Shown here: in pieces, positions 42,334 to 51,552 of the stretch
How positions within the stretch are numbered: position 1 is the stretch's first letter
Layout: every line of letters begins with the position of its first letter
NCBI RefSeq assembly: GCF_016907975.1
Contig: NZ_JAFBCY010000002.1
Span: 558,001 to 622,000 of the forward strand
Source of the DNA: Methylopila capsulata
Lineage (GTDB): Bacteria > Pseudomonadota > Alphaproteobacteria > Rhizobiales > Methylopilaceae
Reading direction: 5' to 3'
DNA length: 64,000 nt
The notes under the pieces: model-generated
The model's database searches: none
Seen by the model: the letters and a program-made list of their open reading frames with translations, nothing else
Told to the model about the DNA's origin: nothing
Program-made: the position numbers and the translations under genes

Positions 42334-44463
42334 ATGAACGACCACGTGAAATCGCTGACGTTCTATGGCGGCTGTCCGCACGACTGTCCGGACACCTGCT
42401 CGATGATCTTCGAGGTGCAGGACAACAAGCTGCTCGGCGTCAGGGGAAACCCTGAGCACCCTATGACCCGTGGGACGCTCTGCGTAAAACTCAAGAACTA
42501 CGAGGAGCGCCACTACCACCCCGACCGCCTGCTCTACCCGATGAAGCGGGTCGGCCCGAAGGGCTCCAGGCAGTTCGAGCGGATCACGTGGGATGAGGCG
42601 CTCGACACCATCGTCGCCCGCTGGACCGCGATCATCGAGGAATACGGCCCGCAGGCGATCGCGCCCTACAGCTATCTCGGCAACCAGGGGCTCGTGCACG
42701 GGCTGAACGGCGGCGACGCCTTCTTCAACCGTCTCGGCGCGACCGTCATGGAGCGCACCTTCTGCGGCGAGGGCTCCTGCACCGCGTGGCTGCTCACCGT
42801 CGGACCGACGGCCGGCCTCGATCCCGAGAGCTACATCCACTCAAAGTACATCGTGATCTGGGCCTGCAACTCGGTCAGCACCAACCTGCACCACTGGGCG
42901 ATCGTGAAGGACGCGCAGAAGCTCGGCGCGAAGGTCGTCGTAATCGACAGCTACGCCTCGCGAACCGCGAAGGCCGCGGACTGGCACATCGCTCCGAAGC
43001 CCGGCACCGACGGCGCGCTCGCCATGGCGCTGATCAACTCGATCATCGCGCAGGGGCTGGTCGACCAGGACTATGTCGACAACCACACGCTCGGCTACGA
43101 CGAGCTGAAGGAGCGCGCGGCCTCCCGGACGCCGGAATGGGCGGCGGAGATCACCGGCGTTTCGGCGGAAGACATCCGCACGCTCGCGCGCGAACTCGCG
43201 ACCGCGCAGCCGGCGGCGATCCGCATGGGCGTCGCGCTCGAGCGGCATTACGGCGGCGGCCAGACCATCCGGGCGGTGAGCTCGATCCCGGCGCTCACCG
43301 GCGCATGGCGCCACGTCGGCGGCGGCGTCACGCAGTTCCCGGTCTGGGAGCACCCCTACAAGTTCGACGTGATGTGCCGCCCGGACCTGATCCCCGAGGG
43401 CACCCGCGTCGTCTCGAACCTCCACATCGGCCGCGCGCTGCTCGGCGAGGGGCTGTCGGACGGTCCTCCGATCATGTCGATGATGTGCTGGAACTCGAAC
43501 CCCGTGACCCAGGCGCCGGAGACCGACAAGATCGTCGAAGGCCTGATGCGCGAGGACCTGTTCCTGGTCTCGGCCGAACACTTCATTTCCGACACTGCGT
43601 CCTACGCCGACATCCTGCTGCCGGCGTCGATGGGCGCCGAGATGGAGGACATGATCCTCTCCTGGGGCCATCTTTATCTCACCTACAACACCAAGTGCGC
43701 CGACAGCCCCGGCGAGGCGATCCCGAACAACGAGATCTTCCGCCGTCTCGCGGCCCGGCTCGGCTTCGAGGAAGAGAACTTCAAGTGGTCGGACAGCGAG
43801 TGCCTCGAGCACTACGTCGACTGGTCGTCGCCGGCCTGCGAGGGCGTCGACCTCGACTACATGCGCACGCACGGCTTCGCCCGGCTGAAGGTCGGCACGC
43901 CGGACGACCGGGCCCCGCACAGGGACGGCAACTTCCCCACGCCCTCGGGCAAGTGCGAGTTCAAGGTCGAGGGCGCCAAGAACTTCGTGGCCCCGCCGTT
44001 CAGGCAGATGTACCTCGACTTCCAGCCCGGCGAGGACCTCGACCCGCTGCCGGACTATGTCGGGGCGCGCGAGAGCGCGACCGCCGATCCCGAACTCGCG
44101 AAGCGCTTCCCGCTCAACATCGTGAGCCCGAAGAGCCACGCCTTCCTGAACTCCTGCTACGCCAATATGGCGGACAAGCAGCACACCCAGGGCGAGCAGT
44201 TCGTGATGATCAGCCGCGCGGACGCCGACGCGCGCGGCATCGTCGAGGGCGCCCGCGTCACGGTCGCCAACGACCGCGGCGCCTTCAAGGGCGTGGCGCG
44301 CATCACCGACGACGTCACGTCCGGGATCGTGGTGGCGACGCTCGGCTACTGGCGCCAGCTCAACGACGGCACGGTCAACTCGATCTCATCGCACCAGTTC
44401 GGCGACATGGGGCATTCGCCGACGTTCTCCGACAATCTCGTCGAAGTCTCGCTGTCGAACTGA
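42334..44463 (+). CDS. molybdopterin-dependent oxidoreductase (DMSO reductase family)
   Basis: 709 residues. The N-terminal [4Fe-4S] motif is CPHDCPDTCSM with the fourth Cys in TRGTLCVK. Molybdopterin-binding segments follow (YSYLGNQGLVHGLNGGDAFF, TFCGEGSCTAW, IVIWACNSVSTNLHHW) and a C-terminal MGD-binding domain (FPLNIVSPKSHAFLNSCYAN). No signal peptide, so cytosolic. BisC-like assimilatory or catabolic enzymes in this clade act on diverse substrates. GGAGG lies seven bases before the ATG. The divergent MocR gene probably controls it. Confidence 0.92.
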   Translation: MNDHVKSLTFYGGCPHDCPDTCSMIFEVQDNKLLGVRGNPEHPMTRGTLCVKLKNYEERHYHPDRLLYPMKRVGPKGSRQFERITWDEALDTIVARWTAIIEEYGPQAIAPYSYLGNQGLVHGLNGGDAFFNRLGATVMERTFCGEGSCTAWLLTVGPTAGLDPESYIHSKYIVIWACNSVSTNLHHWAIVKDAQKLGAKVVVIDSYASRTAKAADWHIAPKPGTDGALAMALINSIIAQGLVDQDYVDNHTLGYDELKERAASRTPEWAAEITGVSAEDIRTLARELATAQPAAIRMGVALERHYGGGQTIRAVSSIPALTGAWRHVGGGVTQFPVWEHPYKFDVMCRPDLIPEGTRVVSNLHIGRALLGEGLSDGPPIMSMMCWNSNPVTQAPETDKIVEGLMREDLFLVSAEHFISDTASYADILLPASMGAEMEDMILSWGHLYLTYNTKCADSPGEAIPNNEIFRRLAARLGFEEENFKWSDSECLEHYVDWSSPACEGVDLDYMRTHGFARLKVGTPDDRAPHRDGNFPTPSGKCEFKVEGAKNFVAPPFRQMYLDFQPGEDLDPLPDYVGARESATADPELAKRFPLNIVSPKSHAFLNSCYANMADKQHTQGEQFVMISRADADARGIVEGARVTVANDRGAFKGVARITDDVTSGIVVATLGYWRQLNDGTVNSISSHQFGDMGHSPTFSDNLVEVSLSN

Positions 44464-44467
44464 CCAG

Positions 44468-44500
44468 TCCGAGGCGGCGCGCCCGTCGCGCCGCCTCGGA
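44468..44500 (+). terminator. strong rho-independent-like terminator
   Basis: 14-base perfect arms TCCGAGGCGGCGCG (44468-44481) and CGCGCCGCCTCGGA (44487-44500), 5-base loop, followed by TTT and AAAA. It is four bases after the oxidoreductase stop and can act for the convergent gene as well. Confidence 0.8.
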
Positions 44501-44543
44501 TTTAAAAAGCAGGAGAGGTTTCTGGCGCTGGGCGCGCCGTGGC

Positions 44544-45296
44544 CTAAAACGCAGACGGCCGCCCGCCGGCTCGCGACGGCCTCGCGCGGGGCTTCGGCTT
44601 TCCCGCGCCGGGCGGGCCGGCCTGGGCCTTCATCGCGAGCCAGATCACATGACGGCCGCCCTTGCCGGCGCGGTGCGCGCGGACGCGATGCCCCTCGACC
44701 TTGAAGCCCGATTTGAACAGCCGCGCGCCGAACGACTTGTCCGGCCCCTGCGACCACACCGCCAGCACGCCGCCCCCCTTCAAAGCCGCGCGGGCGTCCC
44801 CCAGGCCCTCGAGGCCGTAGAGCCCGTCGTTCGACGCCTGCGTCAGGGCCTCCGGCCCATTGTCGACGTCGAGCAGGATCGCGTCGTAGCCGCCCCGATC
44901 CGCGCGCATCACGGCGGCGACGTCGTCCTGCACGATCGTGACCCTGGGATCGCCGAGGCTGGTCCCGAAGATCTCCGACATCGGCCCGCGCGCCCAGGCG
45001 ACGACCGCCGGAACCAGCTCCGCCACCACGACCGACGCCCCGGCCGGCAGCGCGCCCAGCGCCGCGCCGAGCGTGAAGCCCATGCCGAGGCCGCCGATCA
45101 GCACGCGCGGGCGCACCCGGTCCCTGATCCGTTCGCAGGCGAGCGTCGCCAGCGCCTTCTCCGACCCGCTGAGGCGGCTGTTCATCAGCTCGATCTGACC
45201 GATGCGGATCGAGAACTCGTCTCCCCGCCGCGCGAGCTTCAGCACGCCGCCGCCGCCCGGCGCCTGCGCCGTGTCCAGATGGATCCAGGGGATCAT
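44544..45296 (-). CDS. spermidine-synthase-like methyltransferase-fold protein
   Basis: 250 residues. PRVLIGGLGMGFTLGAALGA is the SAM/dcSAM-binding glycine loop, VVVAELVPAVVAWARG carries the acidic nucleotide-binding residue, and YDAILLDVDNGPEAL is the post-II motif of the spermidine synthase fold. The tail is Lys/Pro/Arg-rich. Whether it makes a polyamine or methylates something is undetermined. It stands alone on the minus strand. Confidence 0.85.
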   Translation of the reverse strand: MIPWIHLDTAQAPGGGGVLKLARRGDEFSIRIGQIELMNSRLSGSEKALATLACERIRDRVRPRVLIGGLGMGFTLGAALGALPAGASVVVAELVPAVVAWARGPMSEIFGTSLGDPRVTIVQDDVAAVMRADRGGYDAILLDVDNGPEALTQASNDGLYGLEGLGDARAALKGGGVLAVWSQGPDKSFGARLFKSGFKVEGHRVRAHRAGKGGRHVIWLAMKAQAGPPGAGKPKPRARPSRAGGRPSAF

Positions 45297-45514
45297 GGCA
45301 GCCTCTCGGGTTCAGCGCGCGTTGCGCGCCAGCGCTCGTCGTCGCGCCCCTCGATTAGGTTCGAAGACCGCCCGCCGTCAAACCGTCCCGCACTTGGCGC
45401 AAAGCGCAGGGCCGAGGTCGGCGCCCCGCAGTCTCCGCTGCAGCCGCGGTCCACGACGGCGCGGCGCGGGAACCGGCGCATCGCGCCCACCAGAGGCCCG
45501 ACGACGTCAAGACG

Positions 45515-46081
45515 TCATCCGGCCGCGGCGGCGATCACGACAAGCACTTCGGCCTGCTCCTCGCCGAGGCTGCGCACCTCGTGCCGCTCCTCGCCAGAAA
45601 AGTAGAGGCAATCGCCTCGGCCCATCAGGATCTCTTCGCCGCCGAGCTTCACGGCGACACGTCCCGAGACCACGAAGATCATCTCTTCGCCGCCATGCGC
45701 CCAGCGCGGCCCGCCGATCGCGCCGGGGGAATGGGCGGGGCGCATGAGGAAGGGCTCCATCATCTTGCTCGCCCGGCCCGGCGCGAGCGGCGTGAGGCCG
45801 AAGCTGCGGTCCGTCGTGTCGTGGTCGCCCGCGCGCTGGAGCGTGTAGCGGACGTTCGGCGCGGCGTTGAGGTCGAACAGCTGGGCGATGTTGACATCGA
45901 GGGCCCGGGCGACCCGCAACAGAGCCGTGATCGAGGGCGTCTTCAGGCCTCGCTCCACCAGCGAAAGATACCCGCGCGTCAGCTCGCTCATGCCGGCCAG
46001 CCGATCGAGGGTCAGCCCTCTCTCCTGCCGCAGCGCGCGCAGATTTGGACCCAGGCGGTCGCTTTCGGCCGTTTGCAGCAC
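45515..46081 (-). CDS. XRE-cupin transcriptional regulator
   Basis: 188 residues. The HTH LRALRQERGLTLDRLAGMSE then TRGYLSLVERGLKTPSITAL occupies residues about 13-60, followed by a cupin domain (GEEMIFVVSGRVAVKLGGEE, GDCLYFSGEERHEVRSLGEE). Such regulators often control amino-acid or polyamine catabolism. It is divergent from the RidA gene with a 519-base gap. Confidence 0.92.
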   Translation of the reverse strand: MLQTAESDRLGPNLRALRQERGLTLDRLAGMSELTRGYLSLVERGLKTPSITALLRVARALDVNIAQLFDLNAAPNVRYTLQRAGDHDTTDRSFGLTPLAPGRASKMMEPFLMRPAHSPGAIGGPRWAHGGEEMIFVVSGRVAVKLGGEEILMGRGDCLYFSGEERHEVRSLGEEQAEVLVVIAAAAG

Positions 46082-46600
46082 CAGTCCTCCGATCGTCGTC
46101 CAGTCGCCTCGGACGACGTCCGTAGCACGCCGGCGATCTTTGAGCGGACGCGGACCGCCTCGTCCGAGGCGCGCCCGCGGGCTCGATCCCCTGCCGCAGG
46201 CAAGAGCGTTCTGTCAGAAAACATACGGGGCGCGATTTTTTAATGCAATTATTTCAGGCGCCGAACGGCGGGAAACACCCTGCAAATGGAGACTGATGCG
46301 GCGCCATGTCCGCGCTTCTCACAGACGGCGCCCAAGGCACGCGCAGAACGGGCAAAATGCTGGGAAGAGTCCCTTTTGATTTCCCAAAGTAAACATGTTT
46401 CGATCCCTGAGCGACCCGCGATGGCTGGTCGCGCCTTCAAGGGAGAGCAGCATGGCGCGCTCAATCTCTTGTCGCGACCACTTGGGCGCGACCTCGGCGG
46501 CGGCGATGGCCCCGTTCCGCACGAGCAGAAATCATGCCGGCCGACGACGGCCGCATCGATCGGCCGCCTGCCTGGCGTCCGCCGGCCGAAAGCGCCGTTC
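46082..46600. other. intergenic region between XRE-cupin and RidA genes
   Basis: About 520 bases. One plus-strand frame is open into the RidA gene from 46286 but the added residues have no family similarity and include low-complexity basic sequence. Near 46230-46255 there is an AT-rich patch (TTTTTTAATGCAATTATTTC) that likely holds a promoter for the XRE gene. Confidence 0.45.
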
Positions 46601-46954
46601 GTGATCCGCCGCATCGGGAGCGGACCCCGTCTCTCCGCCGCGACCGTCCATGGCGGTCTCGTCTACCTCTCCGGCCAGGTGCCGGACGATCTGAGCGTCG
46701 ACGTCGTCGACCAGACCCGGCAGGTGCTCGCCAAGATCGACGCCATCCTCGCCGAGGCCGGGACCGACAAGAGCCGCATCCTGAGCGTCATGGTCTGGCT
46801 TCCGGCGATCGGCGATTTCGGGGCCTTCAACACCGTGTGGGACGCCTGGGTCGCGCCCGGCGCCGCGCCGGCGCGGGCGTGCGTCGAAAGCCGCCTCGCC
46901 GATCCGGCCATCAAGGTCGAGGTCGGCTGCGTCGCGGCTCTGCCCGCCGACTGA
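46601..46954 (+). CDS. RidA-family protein (enamine/imine deaminase type)
   Basis: 117 residues from GTG 46601: VIRRIGSGPRLSAATVHGGL then VYLSGQVPDDLSVDVVDQTR is the classical RidA start. The catalytic Arg is in ARACVESRLADPAIKVEV. RidA proteins remove reactive enamines made by PLP enzymes. Ribosome-binding site is weak, but a longer form has no supporting similarity. It lies upstream of the MHS transporter and divergent from the XRE-cupin regulator. Confidence 0.88.
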   Translation: MIRRIGSGPRLSAATVHGGLVYLSGQVPDDLSVDVVDQTRQVLAKIDAILAEAGTDKSRILSVMVWLPAIGDFGAFNTVWDAWVAPGAAPARACVESRLADPAIKVEVGCVAALPAD

Positions 46955-47120
46955 TTTTCCGCAGCGCTCGACGCGCGGATCTGACCTCCCGGCCAGCTGG
47001 CCGGGCGGCGCGGTCGCCTGCGGCCTTCGCGCCGCGCCTCACTACCAGGCCGAGGGCCTGACGCGAGCGACGACCGGCCAGCCTGCAATCGACGACGTCT
47101 CCACAACCCAACGGGGGTTC

Positions 47121-48449
47121 ATGATGACAGTTGCGGCGGACATCTCACAGGTGACGGCGGTTTCCGCCGGAGAAAAGCTTCCAAGCGCCGAGCGTCGCAA
47201 GATCGTCTGGTCGAGCGTGATCGGCACCACGGTCGAGTGGTACGACTTCCTGATCTACGGAACGGCGGCCGCGCTCGTCTTCAACAAGCTGTTCTTCCCG
47301 AGTTTCGATCCGGTGGTGGGCACCATCGCGGCGTTCGGCTCCTACGCCGTCGGCTTCGCGGCCCGCCCTCTCGGCGGCGTGATCTTCGGCCATTTCGGCG
47401 ACAAGCTCGGCCGCAAGGCGATGCTCTCGCTGACTCTGCTGATCATGGGCGTCGGCACTTTCCTGATCGGCTGCCTGCCGACCTACGAACAGATCGGCAT
47501 ATGGGCGCCCATCCTGCTGGTCGTCCTGCGGCTCGCGCAGGGGCTCGGCATCGGCGGCGAGTGGGGCGGCGCGGTTCTGATGGTCGTGGAGAGCGTGCCT
47601 GACAAAAAGCGCGGCTTCTATGGAGCCATCGTGCAGCTGGGCTACCCGCTCGGCGTGATCACGTCGATCGGGGCCTTCAGGCTTGCGGGGCTGATGTCGG
47701 ACGAGGACTTCCTGTCCTGGGGCTGGCGCATTCCGTTCCTGGCGAGCGCCGTCCTCGTCGGCGTCGGGCTGTTCATTCGGCTTCGCCTCAACGAGACGCC
47801 AGCCTTCCAGCAGGTGAAGCAGCGCAACGTCGTCGCGAAAATGCCGATCGTCGAGATCCTGACCCAGCACACCCGCACCTTCGCCAAGGCTGTGGGTCTC
47901 AAGGTCTCGGAGATCGCCTATGTCAGCATCGTCACCGTCTTCTCGATCTCCTACGTCACCACCAAGCTCGGCCTGCCGCGCAGCGTCATCCTGAACGGCA
48001 TCCTGATCGCGGCGATCATCGAGCTCTTCACCCTGCCGCTGTTCGGCATGCTGGCCGACCGCTACGGGCGGAAGCCGATGTTCGTCCTGGCCTGCCTGTT
48101 CTCGATCGGCTTCGCCTTCCCGCTGTTCCTGCTGCTCGACACCGGCGACCCGACGATCATCGCGCTCACGGTCGCGATCGCCCTCAGCCTGGGCCAGGGC
48201 GTGATGTTCGCGATCGGCGCGGCGTGGATGTCGGAGCTGTTCGACGCGCGGCTGCGCTACACCGGCGCCTCGCTCGGCTTCCAGGTCGGCGCGGCGCTGA
48301 GCGGCGGCTTCACGCCCATGATCGCGGCCGCCCTCCTCGCCTGGAGCGGCTCGACCTGGCCGATCTCCGTCTACCTCATCGCGCTTGCGCTGATCACGTT
48401 GACGGCCACGCTGCGCGCGCCAGAAACCGCGGGCGCGAAGATCGACTGA
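47121..48449 (+). CDS. MHS-family MFS transporter
   Basis: 442 residues, 12 helices. The N-terminal motif SVIGTTVEWYDFLIYGTAAA is the MHS signature, followed by ARPLGGVIFGHFGDKLGRKA (the MFS loop 2-3 motif) and LAQGLGIGGEWGGAVLMVVE. MHS proteins import organic acids, betaine or shikimate with protons. GGGGG precedes the ATG pair at 47121/47124. Confidence 0.92.
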   Translation: MMTVAADISQVTAVSAGEKLPSAERRKIVWSSVIGTTVEWYDFLIYGTAAALVFNKLFFPSFDPVVGTIAAFGSYAVGFAARPLGGVIFGHFGDKLGRKAMLSLTLLIMGVGTFLIGCLPTYEQIGIWAPILLVVLRLAQGLGIGGEWGGAVLMVVESVPDKKRGFYGAIVQLGYPLGVITSIGAFRLAGLMSDEDFLSWGWRIPFLASAVLVGVGLFIRLRLNETPAFQQVKQRNVVAKMPIVEILTQHTRTFAKAVGLKVSEIAYVSIVTVFSISYVTTKLGLPRSVILNGILIAAIIELFTLPLFGMLADRYGRKPMFVLACLFSIGFAFPLFLLLDTGDPTIIALTVAIALSLGQGVMFAIGAAWMSELFDARLRYTGASLGFQVGAALSGGFTPMIAAALLAWSGSTWPISVYLIALALITLTATLRAPETAGAKID

Positions 48450-48544
48450 GGTCGACGACGAACCTCCGGCTCCCGGACACGTGCGGGAGCCGCCGACGTC
48501 TGGAAGATCGAAGCGGCCTTACGACGGCCGCAGGGAGACGACCA

Positions 48545-49168
48545 ATGAGAGACGACGACACGCCTCAGGATGCGCTCGGCGGAAGCCCGGCCCCCGGCCC
48601 CGCTCTGGCGATGGTCGAAGCCTTCGCGCACGCCGCGGGATCGATCGCCCGCCACGTCGCCGGCGGCGCCACGGGCTTCAAGGGCGTGCTGCTGCACATC
48701 CACGTGGCGCCCGGCGCGAGCTACGAGATGGAGGAGCTTCAGGAGGCGCAATGCGTGGCTGGCCGCGGCATCGTCGGCGATCGCTACTACGAGGGATCCG
48801 GCACCTACTCGCCGAAACCCGACACGCGCGAGGTCACGCTGATCGAGCAGGAGGCGCTCGACGCGCTGGCGCGCAACGACCCGCCGCTGCAGGGCGGCCC
48901 GATCGCTCTCGCGCCCGGCGACCACCGGCGGAACCTCACCGTCCGCGGGGTCCCGCTCAATCACCTCGTCGGCCGCCGGTTCCGGGTGGGCGACGTGATC
49001 CTGCGCGGGGGCCGGCTGAACTTTCCCTGCAAGTATCTCGAGGAGCTGCTCGGGCTGCAGGTCTATCTGCCGCTCTACAACCGCTCCGGCCTGAACTGCG
49101 GGATCGAGCGCGGCGGCGTGATCCGTCCCGGCGACGCGATCGAGCTGCTGGACGACGACGGCGCATGA
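48545..49168 (+). CDS. MOSC-domain protein coupled to a PDR-type reductase
   Basis: 207 residues. The MOSC core is VAGRGIVGDRYYEGSGTYSP, VTLIEQEALDALARND and the conserved Cys in GRLNFPCKYLEELLG, close to the YiiM type. GGGAGA precedes the ATG. Its stop overlaps the ATG of the reductase gene (ATGA). YiiM-type MOSC proteins act on N-hydroxylated bases or similar with electrons from a reductase; here the coupled reductase is the likely donor. Confidence 0.88.
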   Translation: MRDDDTPQDALGGSPAPGPALAMVEAFAHAAGSIARHVAGGATGFKGVLLHIHVAPGASYEMEELQEAQCVAGRGIVGDRYYEGSGTYSPKPDTREVTLIEQEALDALARNDPPLQGGPIALAPGDHRRNLTVRGVPLNHLVGRRFRVGDVILRGGRLNFPCKYLEELLGLQVYLPLYNRSGLNCGIERGGVIRPGDAIELLDDDGA

Positions 49169-50109
49169 CAGCCCGCGTCGTCATGAAGCTCCGGGTCGAG
49201 GCCGCGCGGCTCGCGACCCCGGGGGTCCTGCATCTCACGCTCGTCCATGCGAGCCGCCCCGAGCTGCCGGCCTGGGAGCCGGGCGCGCACGTCGACCTCC
49301 GGCTCCCCGACGGCAGGATCCGGCAGTACTCGCTCTGCGGCGACCCACAGGATCGGCGGACGTACCAGATCGCGATCAAGCGCGAGGACGCCGGTCGGGG
49401 AGCCTCCCGATGGGCCCATGACGCGCTGGTCGAGGGCGCGGTCGCGCATGTCTCCGCCCCTCGCAACAACTTCCCGATCCGCGAGGCCGCGCGTCATGTG
49501 TTCGTGCTCGGCGGCATCGGCGTGACGCCGGGGCTTCCCATGGCCCATAGCCTTGCGGCCGAAGGCGCGGACGTCGCCGTGCATTTCTGCGCGCGGAGCG
49601 CGGCCGACGCGCCGCTGCTCGCGGAGCTGTCGGCGGCCTGCGGCGACCGCCTGTCGACATGGTTCTCGGCCGAGGGCCGGCGCTTCGATCCGCGCGCGGT
49701 CGGCCCCTATTGCGAGGGCGCCTGCCTCTACGTCTGCGGCCCGCAGCGGCTGCTCGACGCCGTGCGCGACGCCGCGGACGCGCTCGGCTGGCCCGAGACC
49801 TCCATCCACGCCGAGGCCTTCCAGGCGACGCTCGACGAGAACTTCAAGCCGGAGCCGTTCGAGGCGAAACTCGCCTCGACGGGCGCGACGCTGCACGTCC
49901 CGGCCGACCGCTCCCTGCTCGAGGTCCTGCGCGACCACGGCGTGACGATGCCGTCCTCGTGCGAGCTCGGCGTCTGCGGGTCCTGCGTCTGCGGCTATCG
50001 GGACGGGGTGGTGATTCACCGCGACGCGGTGATCTCCGTCGCGGACCGCCAGGACAGGATCGCGCCCTGCGTGTCGCGCGCGCGCGTCTCGGTCACGCTC
50101 GACCTCTAG
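49165..50109 (+). CDS. PDR/VanB-type ferredoxin reductase (FMN, NAD(P)H and [2Fe-2S])
   Basis: 314 residues. FMN-binding RQYSLCGDPQDRRTYQIAIK, nucleotide-binding FVLGGIGVTPGLPMA, and a C-terminal plant-type ferredoxin domain with CELGVCGSCVCG and a last Cys in IAPCVSRA. This is the phthalate-dioxygenase-reductase architecture that feeds electrons to an oxygenase or another acceptor. No Rieske oxygenase is next to it; the coupled MOSC protein is the obvious partner. Confidence 0.93.
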   Translation: MTARVVMKLRVEAARLATPGVLHLTLVHASRPELPAWEPGAHVDLRLPDGRIRQYSLCGDPQDRRTYQIAIKREDAGRGASRWAHDALVEGAVAHVSAPRNNFPIREAARHVFVLGGIGVTPGLPMAHSLAAEGADVAVHFCARSAADAPLLAELSAACGDRLSTWFSAEGRRFDPRAVGPYCEGACLYVCGPQRLLDAVRDAADALGWPETSIHAEAFQATLDENFKPEPFEAKLASTGATLHVPADRSLLEVLRDHGVTMPSSCELGVCGSCVCGYRDGVVIHRDAVISVADRQDRIAPCVSRARVSVTLDL

Positions 50110-50110
50110 G

Positions 50111-50138
50111 GTCCGGACGCCGCAAGCGGCGGTCCGGC
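50111..50138 (+). terminator. GC hairpin after the reductase gene
   Basis: CCGGACGCCGC and GCGGCGGTCCGG pair around two bases with one bulge, right after the reductase stop. No T-tract. Confidence 0.35.
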
Positions 50139-50161
50139 GACGGCGCTCAGAAACGAAGCAA

Positions 50162-50222
50162 TTGACAACCGGTGCGGGCGCGCAAAGTATTCACATAATG
50201 GACTATTTGTCCACATTGTGAA
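50162..50222 (+). promoter_or_regulatory. promoter and IclR-type operator of the catabolic cluster
   Basis: TTGACA at 50162-50167, an AAGTAT -10-like box 17 bases later, and an inverted repeat with arms TTCACATAATGGAC (50190-50203) and GTCCACATTGTGAA (50209-50222), 11 of 14 positions symmetric around 5 bases. The operator overlaps the expected transcription start, so the IclR protein encoded at 53633 would repress it. Confidence 0.6.
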
Positions 50223-50235
50223 CAATGAGCCGCGC

Positions 50236-50790
50236 ATGACCAACCTCAACGCCGCCGCCGCGTCGGAGCCGATCGATCCGGAGACGCTGCGGCGGATGCC
50301 GTTCCAGAAGCCGCAGCCGCTCGGCATGATCCCGGACCTCGTGGTGCCGAGCGCCATTCCGGACGACGAGCGCATCTGGGTCCCGCAGGGCGTGAACGTC
50401 TGGTTCCGCCCGCTCTGCCTCAACCGCTCGCAGGGCTACTGGGTCAATCTCCTCCGCGTCCGCAAGTCGGGCGTGCTCAGCCGCCACCGCCATCCCGGTC
50501 CCGTCCACGGCTTCGTGCTGAAAGGCCGCTGGCGCTACCTCGAGCACGACTGGGAGGCGACCGAGGGCGGCTACGTGTTCGAGCCGCCGGGAGAGACCCA
50601 CACTCTGGTGGTCGACGAAGGCGTCGAGGAGATGATCACCCTGTTCCAGGTGACCGGCTCGATGAACTACGTCGATCCCTGGGGCGCGACCACCGGCTAC
50701 GAGGACGTCTTCACCAAGATCGAGCTGTGCCGGAAGCACTACGGCGAGGTCGGGCTCGGCGCGGACTATGTCGACCAGTTCATCCGGTGA
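50236..50790 (+). CDS. cupin-domain protein, 2,4'-dihydroxyacetophenone dioxygenase-like
   Basis: 184 residues from ATG 50236. The cupin has GVLSRHRHPGPVHGFVLKGR (HxH and later His as metal ligands) and EPPGETHTLVVDEGVEEMIT. The overall layout with WVPQGVNVWFRPLCLNRSQG at the start matches 2,4'-dihydroxyacetophenone dioxygenase-type cupins, Fe enzymes that cleave aromatic side chains. It is the first gene of the cluster under the IclR-type operator. The substrate is inferred only. Confidence 0.82.
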   Translation: MTNLNAAAASEPIDPETLRRMPFQKPQPLGMIPDLVVPSAIPDDERIWVPQGVNVWFRPLCLNRSQGYWVNLLRVRKSGVLSRHRHPGPVHGFVLKGRWRYLEHDWEATEGGYVFEPPGETHTLVVDEGVEEMITLFQVTGSMNYVDPWGATTGYEDVFTKIELCRKHYGEVGLGADYVDQFIR

Positions 50791-50791
50791 G

Positions 50792-51511
50792 ATGACCTCC
50801 CGCGCAGCCTACGACTTCGCCGGCCGCGTCGCGGTCGTCACCGGCGGCGCGCAGGGCATCGGGGCGGCGATCGCCGACGCGTTCAGGACCGCCGGCGCGA
50901 CGACGGTCGTCTGGGACCGGACGCCCACGCCTGACGGCGTCGCCGTCGACGTGACCGACGCCGCGGCCGTCGCGCAGGCGGCGAACGAGACGCTCTCGCG
51001 GTGCGGGCGGATCGACGTCCTCGTGAACAACGCGGGCTACGCCGGCGTGACGGTTCCGCTGGTCGACTATCCCCTCGAGGAGTGGCGGCGGATCCTGGAC
51101 GTCAACCTGCACGGCGCGTTCCACGCCTGCCGCGCGGTGGTCCCCGGCATGGTCGAGGCCGGCTATGGGCGCATCGTCGCGATCGGCTCGCTCGCCGGCA
51201 AGGAGGGCACGCCGAACGCTTCGGCCTACAGCGCGGCGAAGGCGGGCGTGCTCGCGCTCGTCAAGTCGCTCGGCAAGGAGCTTGCGGGCTCGGGCGTCCT
51301 CGTCAACGCGATCGCGCCCGCCGCGGTAAGGACGCCGCTGCTCGACCAGATGAGCCCGGCGCACGTCGAGACGATGATCGGCAAGAGCCCGCTGAAGCGG
51401 CTCGGGGAACCGGAGGAGGTCGCGGCGCTCGCGCTCTGGCTCGCCTCCGACAGCTGCAGCTTCAACACCGGAGCGGTGTTCGACCTCTCCGGCGGACGGG
51501 CGACCTACTGA
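50792..51511 (+). CDS. SDR-family oxidoreductase
   Basis: 239 residues with TGGAQGIG near residue 16, NNAG in VLVNNAGYAG, Ser in VAIGSLAGKEG and YxxxK as YSAAK; C-terminal FNTGAVFDLSGGRATY. It begins one base after the cupin stop. It probably oxidises a hydroxyl or reduces a ketone of the compound handled by the cluster. Confidence 0.92.
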   Translation: MTSRAAYDFAGRVAVVTGGAQGIGAAIADAFRTAGATTVVWDRTPTPDGVAVDVTDAAAVAQAANETLSRCGRIDVLVNNAGYAGVTVPLVDYPLEEWRRILDVNLHGAFHACRAVVPGMVEAGYGRIVAIGSLAGKEGTPNASAYSAAKAGVLALVKSLGKELAGSGVLVNAIAPAAVRTPLLDQMSPAHVETMIGKSPLKRLGEPEEVAALALWLASDSCSFNTGAVFDLSGGRATY

Positions 51512-51552
51512 CGTCCAGCCTTCAATCAACAAGAACCTGAGGAAACGCCGAC

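Noticed and set aside
42841-44184. A 447-codon minus-strand frame opposite the molybdopterin oxidoreductase
   Set aside because: It is an antisense shadow in GC-rich DNA with Arg/Asp/Val-rich composition and no domain; the plus-strand gene has full family motifs.
42786-45605. A 939-codon plus-strand frame overlapping the oxidoreductase and the spermidine-synthase-like gene
   Set aside because: Low-complexity Arg/Gly/His-rich translation in the wrong frame; both real genes are recognisable.
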